The translations under genes and the position numbers were made by a program. DNA of 64,000 bases, from contig NZ_CP025572.1 of the NCBI RefSeq assembly GCF_018336975.1, positions 4,560,162 through 4,624,161 on the forward strand, given 5' to 3'. This DNA comes from Marinomonas sp. CT5 (GTDB lineage Bacteria > Pseudomonadota > Gammaproteobacteria > Pseudomonadales > Marinomonadaceae). The notes below the pieces were generated by a model. That model was not told the DNA's origin. It ran no database searches and worked only from the letters and a program-made list of their open reading frames with translations. This document shows positions 1 to 9,088 of this stretch, piece after piece; position 1 is the first letter of the stretch; each line of letters opens with the position of its first letter.

Positions 1-1
1 T

Positions 2-1075
2 ACCGACGACACAGCAAAACTAGGTAACCCTGAATACCTAGAAGGCATCAAAATTGAATCGCCTATCACAGTCGCGAAAAAACTGATCCCAGAACTGCGT
101 AAAAAAGCCGACCTAGTCATTGCCGTTACTCATATGGGTCATTACCGTGATGGTAACTATGGCGGTAACGCTCCTGGCGATGTCACACTAGCACGCTCTG
201 TTCCTGGTATTGATGTAATTGTCGGTGGTCACTCACAAAACCCACTGTTTGAGCCTGATGAACAAAACGGCACATTGATTCTTCAAGCCTACGAATGGGG
301 TAAATACGTTGGCCGTCTCGATTTCGTTTACAAAAATGGCGCCATTGTTTGGTCTCAGTACAAACTGATCCCCGTTAACTTGAAGAAAAAAGTAAAAACG
401 GCGGATGGCAAATCTGAGCGCGTCTTCATCGAAGAAGAAATCGCACAAGATCCAACCATGCTTGAAATGCTAACGCCATTCCAAGAAAAAGGTCAGAAAG
501 AGCTGAATATTGAAATTGGCTTCTCTGATGAAGACTTCATCGGTGACCGCAGTGTGGTTCGTAACCAAGAAACCAATTTAGGTAACTTGATTGCTTATGC
601 TATGAAGCAAAAAGTAAACGCAGATATTGGCATCATGAACTCTGGTGGCATCCGCGACAACTTGGAAAAAGGCATCGTCACTTATAAAGACGTCTTAAAA
701 GTGCAGCCTTTTGGTAACATGGTCTCTTATGTTGACTTCACGGCCGATGAGCTAACCGATTACCTTTCTACTGCCGCAGCGAAACAAGCAGGAACGGGCG
801 CATTTGCTCAGTTCAGTGGTGTTTCTCTAACGCTAAAAGACGGTAAAGCAACCGATATTATGGTGAACGGCAAAGCATTAGAAGCCGGAAAAACATACCG
901 TGTTGCAGTAAACAACTACTCAGCATCAGGCGGTGATGGCTACCCTAAAATCGTTGATCATCCTAACTATGTAAACTCAGGTTATGTTGATGCCGACGTT
1001 CTAGTGGAATATATTCGCAACCATTACCCACTTGAAGCAGCTAAATTCGCACCAACAGGTAAGGTTAAGCGTTAA
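2..1075 (+). CDS. ushA: 5'-nucleotidase / UDP-sugar hydrolase UshA (3' part)
   Basis: The reading frame is open from base 2, so the gene starts upstream of the window; the first internal Met is at 134. UshA-family enzymes are periplasmic metallophosphoesterases that hydrolyse nucleotides and UDP-sugars to salvage nucleosides and phosphate. The visible part holds the end of the metallophosphoesterase domain (THMGHY and GGHSQNPL metal-ligand motifs) and the whole C-terminal 5'-nucleotidase domain, with the NSGGIRDNL and NYSASGGDGYP substrate-binding motifs. The gene ends at a strong hairpin terminator, so it is the last gene of its unit. Family assignment is secure; the N-terminus and signal peptide cannot be seen. 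Confidence 0.92.
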   Translation, partial: TDDTAKLGNPEYLEGIKIESPITVAKKLIPELRKKADLVIAVTHMGHYRDGNYGGNAPGDVTLARSVPGIDVIVGGHSQNPLFEPDEQNGTLILQAYEWGKYVGRLDFVYKNGAIVWSQYKLIPVNLKKKVKTADGKSERVFIEEEIAQDPTMLEMLTPFQEKGQKELNIEIGFSDEDFIGDRSVVRNQETNLGNLIAYAMKQKVNADIGIMNSGGIRDNLEKGIVTYKDVLKVQPFGNMVSYVDFTADELTDYLSTAAAKQAGTGAFAQFSGVSLTLKDGKATDIMVNGKALEAGKTYRVAVNNYSASGGDGYPKIVDHPNYVNSGYVDADVLVEYIRNHYPLEAAKFAPTGKVKR

Positions 1076-1101
1076 TAACGGCTAACCTACTAACTAATGA
1101 C

Positions 1102-1137
1102 AAAGCCCCGATAGGTATCCATCTATCGGGGCTTTCT
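1102..1137 (+). terminator. Intrinsic terminator after ushA
   Basis: A 13-bp perfect stem (AAAGCCCCGATAG pairing with CTATCGGGGCTTT) with an 8-base loop lies 26 bases after the ushA stop. It ends in a short T-rich stretch. Confidence 0.85.
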
Positions 1138-1169
1138 TATGGCTAACCTTGAGGAAGTACTCAGTTACA

Positions 1170-1682
1170 TTATTTTTTATAGGTTAACGACCAAGTTAAT
1201 GGCGTCGGTAATTTTTCAGATTCTAACTTCACGGTGAACAACAGCTCATTGTCACCAACTTGTTTCCAAGTATTGGTTCGCTTACCACGCTCAGATTCCA
1301 GAACAACAATAACGGCATCATTCGTTTGCTGATAAGTCCCAGATATCTCAACACCTTCTTCGTCTTTCTTAATCACTTCACCACTAGCCGTTATCGGAAT
1401 AGAGTCTATCTCTGCATTATCACATTGCCATTGAAATTGCTTAGCTTGCCAACCCAATAACCATTGGTGACAGATCTGTGTTTGTTTTTTCAACACAGGT
1501 CGCGCCAAAGCGCGGATAAAAAAATTCATCTCCTGCGCGACGTTCTCAACCGCTTCATCTAGCTTAGCTTGTGTACTATCTGCATCTTGTAAAAGCCACC
1601 TACCTGCTAAGTGGTTCTCCGCCGCTTGTGCTCCAACGCTAAGCAATGCGGTTAACAAGCCAACACCAATCAGTTTATTCAC
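1170..1682 (-). CDS. Exported protein of unknown function
   Basis: A longer frame reaches 1769, but the GTG at 1682 is preferred because AAGGAG lies just upstream and it gives a clean signal peptide (NKLIGVGLLTALLSVGAQA, cleavage after AQA). The mature protein is about 150 residues, has no lipobox and is rich in beta-type alternation. It contains two Cys (in the QICHQW and QWQCDN segments) that could form a disulfide. It is predicted to be periplasmic. I recognise no family. It is convergent with ushA and lies downstream of the GGDEF/EAL gene on the same strand, about 106 bases away, so it may be cotranscribed. No function is assigned. Confidence 0.7.
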   Translation of the reverse strand: MNKLIGVGLLTALLSVGAQAAENHLAGRWLLQDADSTQAKLDEAVENVAQEMNFFIRALARPVLKKQTQICHQWLLGWQAKQFQWQCDNAEIDSIPITASGEVIKKDEEGVEISGTYQQTNDAVIVVLESERGKRTNTWKQVGDNELLFTVKLESEKLPTPLTWSLTYKK

Positions 1683-1788
1683 CTTACTTCTCCTTATTTT
1701 TATTGTGAATAAATAATGGCAAAGAAGACCGCTATTGTAAGGCGCAAAAACGCGCACAATAACTGACATTTACCGCCACAGGGTGCTA

Positions 1789-4200
1789 TTAATCGTTTTG
1801 AGGTGGCAATGGGAACACAGTGTCATCGGAGAGGTATTGAGTCGCCACATCGCCTTTGACGGGCTTGGAAAAGAAATAACCTTGGTATTTTGCGCAGCCT
1901 ATATTTTCTAAAATGATTTTCTCTGCCTCATACTCAACACCTTCAGCAAGGACAGACAAGTTCATATGCGTCGCCATCGACACAATAGTATTAATAATGA
2001 CATGACTTTGCGGGTCATTAGACAAATCTCGTACAAACGACTGGTCAATTTTCAATTGCGTAATAGGAAAGTGCTGTAAATAACGCAGTGAAGAATACCC
2101 TGTGCCAAAATCATCAATAGAAAAGCGAACCTGACATTCTTTGAGTCGCCACATTTTTTCCGCGACAGAAGAGATGTTTTCCACCAGCATCCCTTCGGTA
2201 ATTTCAAGATCAAGCAGACTTGGGTCCACTTGCGTACTATCGATCACCGCTTTCACCGTCTCGACAAAATTATCCCTAGCAAATTGATAAGGACTAATAT
2301 TGATGGCAACTCCTTTAAACGTTGCAGGTAAACCATTGTCTTGCCAGCACTTTAACTGCTTACAAACATTATCTAAAACCCAATTACCAACGTCGTAAAT
2401 TAGGCCAGTTTCTTCGGCAAATGGGATAAAGCGATTCGGCGGCACTAGACCCAGTTCTTCGTTATACCAACGTATCAATGCCTCAAAGCCTATTAATTGG
2501 CCATATTGATTAACTTGCGGCTGATACACCAAATAAAATTCATCATTACTAATCGCACTGTGTAATGCATGTTCTAAATTGGCACGTTCCGTAATTTGCT
2601 GTTGCATTTCTTGTCGATAAAACCGAAAACTATTTCGACCGCTTTCTTTCGCATCATACATAGCGGTATCAGCCTGACGAAGAATTTGAGAATCGCTTGT
2701 CTCATCCAATGGGAACAAGCTAATACCAATACTGGCCGATATAAACACATCGGTTTGGTCTAAATGAAACACCTGAGACAACTGTAAAAGTAGCGTTTCA
2801 GCAAGCAAAGTTACTCGACCCTGTGCCTCTTGGAAATTATTGCCCAACACAGGGATTAATATAACAAACTCATCCCCACCGATTCGTACGGCAATATCGC
2901 CAACAGACAGGCACGCGACAATCCGCTTAGCCGCCTCAACCAATAAGGCATCACCCACATGATGTCCCATAGAATCATTAATATTTTTAAAGCGATCTAA
3001 ATCGAGAAATAACAGAGCACCAATATGACCGCTATCACGCGCATCGGCGATCACTTTGTCTATTTTTTGATTCAAAAAGCGTCGATTAGGTAAATTGGTT
3101 AAAGCATCGTAATAGGCCAAAAACTTCACTTGCTCTTGATCTTTCTTACGCTGTGTTATGTCACGAAAGGAGGCCAAAAAATACGCTTCATTATCCAAAG
3201 TAATAATGTTGCCACACACCTCGACAGGAAAACTCCCCTCTTTGCTGTGATTATATTGCGCCTCAAATACCTTAGGTTCGCCGGGGGATTCCGTTGCCCA
3301 CTTTTTAATTAAATCTGGCGTTTGTTCAGGGTCGATATCTTGCATCTTCAAAGTCAGTAATTTGTGCTTATCATAAGCCAACAAACGACATGTCTCGCTG
3401 TTACAATCTAATATTTGCCCTTTCAGATTTACCAGCAACATACATTCGCTAGATTGATGCAGTACAGCTTTAAAGTAGGCTTCGCTTTTTGCTAAATCAT
3501 TTTCGACTTTTTTTCGCTTATGCCAAAGGGCGGTAATCGTTCGAGCCAAGATGCCCAACTCATCTTCTCGAGATGTTTGTGTAAATTGCACTTGCAAGGG
3601 GTCATTGTCGTCTTTTTCTAACAAGCTTAACTGGCTAATTAACCGAGACAGTGGCCGAGAAATTTGCACATAAAACAGCACAAACATCGCAGCCCCCAAT
3701 AAAAAGGCCGATAGAATGGATGTACTGATTAGACGGATATTACGATGCAAAAAACCATTGGTAAGTGCCACACTGTCGATAGAAACCGTTAATGTTCCGA
3801 CTTTATAGGCGTTACGAATCAAGGGTAAGGTAAAGGTGTGCTGTAAATCGCTAAATAAATCATCAGAAAGCCAACGTAATGACAGCTTCGACAATGGCAT
3901 ATACTGGCTTGCCAGTTCATTACCTAAGTCGTCTTCGATCCTCGCTTTATAAAAACTTTTGGAAAGCATTAACCCTGACAACACCTTCTTCGCTAAATCC
4001 TTATCAAGGGCATAAGCGGCCTCTGTTGCTGCATCTTCAACAATAAACAAGGTAGACATAACTTGTTTTCTGATGGTTTCTTTCTCTTCCTGCCAGTCTG
4101 TTAAAACTTGGAAAACACTCATCAAAAAACTTAATAATAGTAATAATAACAGCGCCCATTTTGCTTGCTTATAATATAGTCGTTTGCGTAATGCTAACAT
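1789..4200 (-). CDS. Membrane GGDEF-EAL c-di-GMP protein with HAMP and PAS
   Basis: This is a predicted inner-membrane cyclic-di-GMP turnover protein of 803 residues. Transmembrane helix 1 (about 13-33) is followed by a periplasmic sensor of about 130 residues, a second helix (about 155-180), HAMP, PAS (about 235-350), GGDEF (intact GGDEF near residue 441) and EAL (FEALIRW near 571, plus ITEGML and DDFGTGYSSL). Both active sites look intact, so it could both make and degrade c-di-GMP. The residues before GGDEF read SVGD, not the RxxD inhibitory site. It lies 6 bases downstream of a family-3 solute-binding protein on the same strand, so that protein may feed ligand information to the periplasmic sensor (inference). 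Confidence 0.9.
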   Translation of the reverse strand: MLALRKRLYYKQAKWALLLLLLLSFLMSVFQVLTDWQEEKETIRKQVMSTLFIVEDAATEAAYALDKDLAKKVLSGLMLSKSFYKARIEDDLGNELASQYMPLSKLSLRWLSDDLFSDLQHTFTLPLIRNAYKVGTLTVSIDSVALTNGFLHRNIRLISTSILSAFLLGAAMFVLFYVQISRPLSRLISQLSLLEKDDNDPLQVQFTQTSREDELGILARTITALWHKRKKVENDLAKSEAYFKAVLHQSSECMLLVNLKGQILDCNSETCRLLAYDKHKLLTLKMQDIDPEQTPDLIKKWATESPGEPKVFEAQYNHSKEGSFPVEVCGNIITLDNEAYFLASFRDITQRKKDQEQVKFLAYYDALTNLPNRRFLNQKIDKVIADARDSGHIGALLFLDLDRFKNINDSMGHHVGDALLVEAAKRIVACLSVGDIAVRIGGDEFVILIPVLGNNFQEAQGRVTLLAETLLLQLSQVFHLDQTDVFISASIGISLFPLDETSDSQILRQADTAMYDAKESGRNSFRFYRQEMQQQITERANLEHALHSAISNDEFYLVYQPQVNQYGQLIGFEALIRWYNEELGLVPPNRFIPFAEETGLIYDVGNWVLDNVCKQLKCWQDNGLPATFKGVAINISPYQFARDNFVETVKAVIDSTQVDPSLLDLEITEGMLVENISSVAEKMWRLKECQVRFSIDDFGTGYSSLRYLQHFPITQLKIDQSFVRDLSNDPQSHVIINTIVSMATHMNLSVLAEGVEYEAEKIILENIGCAKYQGYFFSKPVKGDVATQYLSDDTVFPLPPQND

Positions 4201-4206
4201 GCTGAT

Positions 4207-4998
4207 TTATAAGCCTTCTTTAGGAAATGGAATGCCATATCGAGCATAAATAGATTTTGATTCGCCAGATTGCTTAATGGCTTTCAATCCCTTATTCAAT
4301 TTGTCTCGCCACATACTGGCTCCCTTGTAAGATCGACTAAAGCAAACTGAATAATATTTATATTCCATGTCTGTAATGTTATAAAAACTCAATTGATCAG
4401 AAATACCCAATGTATTGGCGACATAAGCGATACTCTCTTTCCCCGTCATAAAAACATCGTGATTACGGCGCAAAAGTAACGTCAAACCTTGTGGATCTTC
4501 ATTAACAAGACTGTAGGGGATGCCATTCGCATCCAGTATATTCATTGGTGCCCACCCATTTACCACTAACGTTTTGTATTTTTTTAATTCTTGCAAAGAA
4601 TGACTGCCTGGAGATAAAAAATTACGTCGTGTAACGAAAGCAAGAGAGGAGCGACTAACCGGATCGGAAAATAAAGCAAAGGATTCTCTAGAAGCAATCG
4701 GGTGGCATGAAATGCCTCCCAAAATGAGACCCGCTTCAACATCACGCATCACCCGAGCCCAAGGCATTATTTTATAACGAACGGACACACCCTGAGTCGC
4801 ATAGGCTGCGCGAATTAAATCCACATCTAAGCCATACAGACCATCGTCATACTTGAGCGGTGTCGGTGAGGGAACTTCTTTAGAGTCAATGGTATAAGGA
4901 GGGAAATGCAGAGTATAAAGGACAATATCCTCTGCGTGAGCCATCCGGCAAAAGAGAGCCCCAATAATCCATAAAGCAGTGCAGCAATAGCGACTCAT
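4207..4998 (-). CDS. Family-3 periplasmic solute-binding protein
   Basis: The 263-residue protein starts with a signal peptide (hydrophobic WIIGALFCRMAHA) and has the type-II periplasmic binding fold typical of amino-acid-binding proteins (YxxHFPPYT and DGLYGLDVDLIRAAY near the N-terminus). The ATG at 4998 has a strong GGAGGGG ribosome site. No ABC permease or ATPase is nearby. Instead the gene leads a two-gene unit with the GGDEF/EAL protein. Stand-alone proteins of this kind often act as sensory ligand binders, so it may work as the input module for c-di-GMP signalling. That role is inference; the fold assignment is firmer. Confidence 0.85.
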   Translation of the reverse strand: MSRYCCTALWIIGALFCRMAHAEDIVLYTLHFPPYTIDSKEVPSPTPLKYDDGLYGLDVDLIRAAYATQGVSVRYKIMPWARVMRDVEAGLILGGISCHPIASRESFALFSDPVSRSSLAFVTRRNFLSPGSHSLQELKKYKTLVVNGWAPMNILDANGIPYSLVNEDPQGLTLLLRRNHDVFMTGKESIAYVANTLGISDQLSFYNITDMEYKYYSVCFSRSYKGASMWRDKLNKGLKAIKQSGESKSIYARYGIPFPKEGL

Positions 4999-5126
4999 AC
5001 CCCTCCAATGGAACCTAGGTAAATAAAACTTACAGATTAAAATACAGCCGTTCTTAAAATTATCTTATCCTAAATATGATGTAAAAGACGCAACAGCTCA
5101 AGTAAATTACGGCCAAACTTAACCAC

Positions 5127-5164
5127 AAAAAAAACCAGACGCCGTATATCGACGTCTGGTTTTG
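5127..5164 (-). terminator. Intrinsic terminator after rph
   Basis: A 10-bp stem (AAACCAGACG pairing with CGTCTGGTTT) is followed on the minus strand by a long T run, seen as an A run at 5126-5134. It lies 25 bases after the rph stop. Confidence 0.85.
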
Positions 5165-5188
5165 ATTCATCAACTCAGTCTTACAGAA

Positions 5189-5908
5189 TTATTTATCGAA
5201 TAAGGCCGCGCGCTGCGCTTCCATGATGTCCGCAATGCCTTTGCGAGCCACAGCCAACATGCCCATCATTTGTTCATCGCTGAAGGCTTCCCCTTCGGCT
5301 GTACCTTGGATCTCAATAAATCCGCCTTTGTCGTTCATGATGACGTTCATGTCTGTTTCTGCATTAGAATCTTCAGGGTAATCCAAATCCAACACAGGCA
5401 CGCCGTTGTAAACGCCCACAGAGATAGCGGCGATTTGCGATACGATTGGGTTCGCTTTGATTTTTTTGTTCTCAACCAAAAAGCGCATGGCATCGGCCAA
5501 CGCCACAAAACCACCGGTGATAGACGCCGTACGAGTGCCGCCATCGGCTTGAATCACATCACAATCAATCGTGATCGTGTTTTCACCCAACTTTTTAAGA
5601 TCCACCGCCGCACGCAAAGAACGACCAATCAAACGCTGAATCTCAACCGTACGACCGGTTTGTTTACCGCGGGCGGCTTCGCGATCTACTCGGCTGTGAG
5701 TAGAACGAGGCAACATACCGTATTCTGCTGTAATCCAACCTTGACCCTTGCCTTTCAAAAAACGCGGCACACCATGAACCACAGTCGCAGTACAAATAAC
5801 TTTCGTGTCGCCACATTCGATCAGCACTGAGCCTTCTGCATGCTTAGTAAAATTACGTGTAATTTTCAGGGGACGTAATTGATCTGCTTCTCTTCCGCTT
5901 GGACGCAT
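5189..5908 (-). CDS. rph: Ribonuclease PH
   Basis: RNase PH is a phosphate-dependent 3'-5' exoribonuclease that trims tRNA 3' ends. The 239-residue protein has the usual length and family signatures: [13 protein letters not shown] at the N-terminus, [13 protein letters not shown], and [10 protein letters not shown] followed by [20 protein letters not shown] (phosphate site and catalytic acidic residues). It is divergent from yicC, with about 214 bases between them holding both promoters. The rph-yicC pairing is conserved in many gammaproteobacteria. A strong terminator follows. There is no sign of truncation. Confidence 0.97.
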   Translation of the reverse strand: MRPSGREADQLRPLKITRNFTKHAEGSVLIECGDTKVICTATVVHGVPRFLKGKGQGWITAEYGMLPRSTHSRVDREAARGKQTGRTVEIQRLIGRSLRAAVDLKKLGENTITIDCDVIQADGGTRTASITGGFVALADAMRFLVENKKIKANPIVSQIAAISVGVYNGVPVLDLDYPEDSNAETDMNVIMNDKGGFIEIQGTAEGEAFSDEQMMGMLAVARKGIADIMEAQRAALFDK

Positions 5909-6122
5909 ACTTGCTCTCTCTGTCTATTTGCCATAATAAAGCCGCAATTATAATGATCTTAGATAAAATTGCGCCCCCAGCCGTAGCAAAACATGACATT
6001 TAGCAAACCTGTCGAACACCGTCTTGTTACGCTACAATACCGCCTCTATTTTTAACAAAGTATTGGCAAGCACAGTAATCGTGCAAAGGTCTCTCTATTA
6101 ATTTTTTACTTAGGTACTCAAG

Positions 6123-6989
6123 ATGACAGCAAGCATGACCGCCTTCTCACGCCAGGAAGCCGTATACGATTGGGGCACCATCAGCTGGGAAATACGCTCA
6201 GTCAATCAGCGTTACCTAGAACCGAGCTTTCGTCTACCAGAAAACTTCCGCGAGCTTGAGTTTGCTTTTCGTGACGTGCTGCGCAAAAAAATCAACCGTG
6301 GCAAACTAGAATGCCAACTGCGCTTCCAAGGCGTAGACAAAGCCGCTACCAACCTAACCATTAACCCAAGCAATGCCCAAGCGTTGGCAAACGCCATAGA
6401 AACCCTCGGCACTTGGTTCAAAGATCTAGATCCTGCCAACCCATTAGACATCCTGAAATGGCCAGGCATCCTCAGCGAAGAAGGCAGCGACTTTGATACC
6501 ATCAAAAAAGCTGTCGTGGAACTCTTCAACCAATCGGTAGACGAACTGATCCAAGTCCGTCTACGTGAAGGCGCGCAACTCAAAGACATTATCGAACAAC
6601 GTCTTGATGCCATAGACGCCATCGTTGTAGAAGTGCAAGCCAAACTGCCAGAGATCATCGCGGCGCAAAAGCAAAACTTACTGGATAAACTCGACGCCGC
6701 CAAAGTCGACCTAGACCCCATGCGCGTCGAAGCGGAAATCGTCCTACTGGCGCAAAAAGCCGACGTGGCCGAAGAACTGGATCGCCTAGCGACCCACACC
6801 AAAGAAGTCCGCCGTCAGCTACAACAAAAAGGCCCCATCGGCCGCCGACTCGACTTCCTAATGCAAGAACTCAACCGCGAAGCCAACACCCTTTCATCAA
6901 AATCCATCGTAGTGGAAACCACCCAAAGCGCCGTGGAATTGAAAGTGTTGATTGAACAAATGAGAGAACAGATTCAGAATATTGAGTAA
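6123..6989 (+). CDS. yicC: YicC family RNase-associated protein
   Basis: YicC-family proteins are endoribonucleases or RNase adaptors linked to stationary phase and small-RNA turnover. The 288-residue protein is full length, with the opening MTASMTAFSRQE, the GTISWEIRSVNQRYLE motif of the N-terminal domain and the C-terminal DUF1732 region (GRRLDFLMQELNREANTLSSKS). The last codons, EQIQNIE-stop, form part of a sequence repeated at 9109-9131. The 3' end of yicC is the known insertion site of SXT/R391-mobilisable genomic islands in Vibrio. In Pseudomonas gmk follows directly; here gmk is about 23 kb away. Confidence 0.96.
   Translation: MTASMTAFSRQEAVYDWGTISWEIRSVNQRYLEPSFRLPENFRELEFAFRDVLRKKINRGKLECQLRFQGVDKAATNLTINPSNAQALANAIETLGTWFKDLDPANPLDILKWPGILSEEGSDFDTIKKAVVELFNQSVDELIQVRLREGAQLKDIIEQRLDAIDAIVVEVQAKLPEIIAAQKQNLLDKLDAAKVDLDPMRVEAEIVLLAQKADVAEELDRLATHTKEVRRQLQQKGPIGRRLDFLMQELNREANTLSSKSIVVETTQSAVELKVLIEQMREQIQNIE
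6966..6988 (+). repeat. attL-like copy of the yicC 3' end
   Basis: The final 23 bases of yicC through the first two bases of its stop (ending CAGAATATTGAGTA) recur at 9109-9131 with two mismatches, both silent in the yicC frame. Direct repeats of a gene 3' end around a gene cassette are the classical footprint of tyrosine-recombinase integration. Confidence 0.7.
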
Positions 6990-7021
6990 GGCATTCTTCT
7001 ATTAAGCAGCCAGTAAAATGC

Positions 7022-7050
7022 AGTGAAGAGGTGTGTTTCACCTCTTCACT
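7022..7050 (+). terminator. Hairpin after yicC
   Basis: A 12-bp perfect stem (AGTGAAGAGGTG pairing with CACCTCTTCACT, 5-base loop) lies about 33 bases after the yicC stop. No T tract follows, so it may be a factor-assisted terminator or the end hairpin of a mobile element. Its right arm begins repeat 7039-7111. Confidence 0.5.
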
Positions 7051-7111
7051 AGCTCTCTGATTCTGGTTATGGAATAACATTAGCTTAATTTAACTCTGAC
7101 CCGTTTTATTC
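7039..7111 (+). repeat. Dispersed direct repeat, copy 1
   Basis: It aligns with 16778-16851 in the same orientation. The last 57 bases (7055-7111 against 16795-16851) match at 49 positions by my count. The core reads TTAGCTTAAT followed by AACTCTGACC. It may be part of the original yicC downstream spacer or the end of a small transposable element. Confidence 0.75.
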
Positions 7112-7113
7112 AG

Positions 7114-7156
7114 AGGTCTACACAAACTGACTTTATCGGTAACAACCTGTAGACCT
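7114..7156. repeat. Inverted repeat with TGTAGACC motif
   Basis: AGGTCTACA (7114-7122) and TGTAGACCT (7148-7156) form a perfect 9-bp inverted repeat between the yicC downstream spacer and the hipA stop. The same GGTCTA core occurs on both sides of the attR-like site at 9089-9140, so it may be a recombinase arm site or module end. Confidence 0.5.
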
Positions 7157-7191
7157 TGTATTTATTGTGAATTGAAAAGTTTGTTTTACTT

Positions 7192-8541
7192 TCATTGAAA
7201 AAGCGCTGCATTTTCCTGTTTGCGCTGATCCAATGTCTTAGCAATCGCAGACACTGTTGTTTTACTGATCCCTTGCTGCTGTGCCAGATACGTAAATTGA
7301 CTGATGGCTTCTGCGACTTCTTCAATGACTTGCCTTGCATCATTCCAATTCGAAAAGCCAGCACTGGTAGCAAGTTTTTGCATCACCTTAAGTGGTGGCG
7401 CTTTGCCATAACCTCCGAACGCAGTGGCGTGTTCGTTAAATGGATGCGGGCTGTAGGTAACATCGTAAAAAGGTGCAGGATCCCATTGACCGTCGTCCGC
7501 TTGCAAAAACGCCCAGTTTTTACTGTGGTCGTCTTGATTAGACGACAGTAGGTTAAAAACGGCGCGGCGAAATTGCAGTTGTCCAGCCGCTGGAGATTTA
7601 CACAACTGACGGCTGGCTTTAATTAAATCAATGTAATCTAAACTTGGTGTTCGAAAGTCTGCATCCAGCAGCCCGCAAGCGCTGTGCATATGCAAGCGAC
7701 CTGAACTGCGATGGTCTCTTAAATTGGTATGCTCCGTGACATAATCAAAACGCTTAAGCGCTAACCAGGCAGATGCACCGCTTAAAGATGGTGCTTCAAT
7801 GAGTTGCCATAGCGGTGGTTGGCACTTGGCAAGCTCGGCCATTTGCAAATAAACCGCCTCACACAAACCTTCTTCATGGCCGAGCGCGAGATTTTTCGAG
7901 GTAAACTTAATCAGCCACGCTTCATCACCAGGCTTTGCAAAGGTTCGGCATTGCTTAGTTTCTCCGTCAGGCATATAAATCTGTGCCTTGGGTCTTGCCC
8001 CACCCGAACTCCCTCCGGCGACTAATGCGGCCAACACCTGTTGCGTATGCCCATCTAACTCATCGTGATTATCATCCATATACTCTGACATCGAAGAATC
8101 GAACAACGTTTGTGCTTCTAAGCCTAAAGTAGCTAAATCAATGTCCGCGTTCGTCGTGGCTGAAAACTCAGACACCGGAGAAAAAGACAGCGCTCCCATG
8201 CCTTTATCACCGACAAAGGCCAGTCTATCCATCGCCGTTAATTGATTAGGCAAGATGCCCTTTTGCCGGAAAATACGATCTTGCAACAGCATGCCCCAGC
8301 CATCGGGCAAACAATCTCCAAATACACCATGTACACCTTGGTGCGGCTGTTTAGGTGCGGCTTGAACTTGTATGCTCGACTGCAAAGTATACGGTGATAA
8401 ATTGCCAAACTGCTGCAAATAGCTGTCTGCATACTGAAAAAAAACGCCTTGCCGATTCTGCGCCAAGACCCCGGCAGCGAGCTGCTCGCCAGAGCTTAAT
8501 GTACGAGTTACATTAAGCTTCTGAATGGGTTTAAAACTCAT
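7192..8541 (-). CDS. hipA: HipA-family type II toxin kinase
   Basis: HipA toxins are Ser/Thr kinases; E. coli HipA phosphorylates glutamyl-tRNA synthetase and causes growth arrest or persistence. The 449-residue protein has the N-terminal HipA subdomain (YADSYL, LPDGWG, DRLAFVGDKGMGAL), the P-loop with its regulatory serine (GGSSGGARPKA), the ATP-contacting lysine in WLIKFTSK, the catalytic loop NQDDHSKN and the metal-binding YDVTYSP. All key residues are present, so the toxin looks active. It overlaps the 3' end of the antitoxin gene by 11 bases, as in hipBA operons. The target cannot be told from sequence. It lies inside the segment bounded by yicC 3'-end repeats. Confidence 0.93.
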   Translation of the reverse strand: MSFKPIQKLNVTRTLSSGEQLAAGVLAQNRQGVFFQYADSYLQQFGNLSPYTLQSSIQVQAAPKQPHQGVHGVFGDCLPDGWGMLLQDRIFRQKGILPNQLTAMDRLAFVGDKGMGALSFSPVSEFSATTNADIDLATLGLEAQTLFDSSMSEYMDDNHDELDGHTQQVLAALVAGGSSGGARPKAQIYMPDGETKQCRTFAKPGDEAWLIKFTSKNLALGHEEGLCEAVYLQMAELAKCQPPLWQLIEAPSLSGASAWLALKRFDYVTEHTNLRDHRSSGRLHMHSACGLLDADFRTPSLDYIDLIKASRQLCKSPAAGQLQFRRAVFNLLSSNQDDHSKNWAFLQADDGQWDPAPFYDVTYSPHPFNEHATAFGGYGKAPPLKVMQKLATSAGFSNWNDARQVIEEVAEAISQFTYLAQQQGISKTTVSAIAKTLDQRKQENAALFQ

Positions 8542-8821
8542 CTTTTAGCACCTCATCAATACTCGTGGGTATAGCAGCACGTTCTTTGCTAGGTTGTGTG
8601 AGCTGATAAAGCCTATCCAATGAATCGAGGGTCTGCCAAAGCAACAGCAATTGGCGAAATGAAATTTGCCCCGTCAGCTCAAACTTCTTAATGGTGGCCG
8701 CAGGTACGCAGCTTCGCTCAGCAAGCGCCGCTCGTGACAGCTTTGCCTGCTTTCGTAACTCACGTAAATAAGCCGCATAGGCTTGGCTTACATCGGTATC
8801 ATCAAGTAAAGTAAAATTCAT
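8531..8821 (-). CDS. hipB: HipB-like antitoxin (XRE-family HTH)
   Basis: This is the antitoxin and autorepressor of the HipA toxin encoded just downstream. The frame extends upstream to 8872, but a TATAAT -10 element (minus strand, about 8854-8859) overlaps the upstream in-frame ATG. The ATG at 8821 (MNFTLLDD) is therefore the better start, giving 96 residues. The XRE helix-turn-helix is visible as YLRELRKQAKLSRAALAERSCVPAATIKKFE, a spaced HTH of about 30 residues. The C-terminal tail after it probably contacts HipA. No good ribosome-binding site is seen. Direct TATCC repeats upstream are likely operator half-sites. Confidence 0.85.
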   Translation of the reverse strand: MNFTLLDDTDVSQAYAAYLRELRKQAKLSRAALAERSCVPAATIKKFELTGQISFRQLLLLWQTLDSLDRLYQLTQPSKERAAIPTSIDEVLKDEF

Positions 8822-8847
8822 CCGCAAAGACCAAATAGACACAGTTA

Positions 8848-8898
8848 TATCCATTATAGCGAAATAAAACAAAAAGTAGATATTATTGTATCCATTAT
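8848..8898 (-). promoter_or_regulatory. hipBA promoter/operator with TATCC repeats
   Basis: TATCCATTAT occurs at 8848-8857 and again at 8889-8898, a spacing of 41 bp or about four helical turns. The minus-strand -10 TATAAT lies within the first copy. E. coli HipB binds sites built on TATCC and GGATA half-sites, so these are probably autoregulatory operators. The orientation here is direct, not palindromic. Confidence 0.6.
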
Positions 8899-9088
8899 TA
8901 AATGAAGTGTTGAAAAAATTACTCGATAAAGCCTTTCAAAACTGCTATTTTGAGACCCTAACAGCAGCAGAAAAACGGCACTGTTTTTCCATTGCTAACC
9001 ACTAAGATTGAGTAAAAGCCATAGGCACGTGGTGGGCAAACAGGCATTTTTGAACGGTTTCTTTTCGATAACTCATTGATTTTGTTAG

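Noticed and set aside
5270..5830. 186-codon ORF antisense to rph
   Set aside because: It lies entirely opposite the well-supported rph gene and resembles no protein family.
6212..6802. 196-codon ORF antisense to yicC
   Set aside because: Shadow of yicC codon usage; Ser/Arg-rich composition with no domain.
8822..8872. Upstream extension of the hipB frame
   Set aside because: It would start at TTG and run through the -10 element and operator; the ATG at 8821 fits better.
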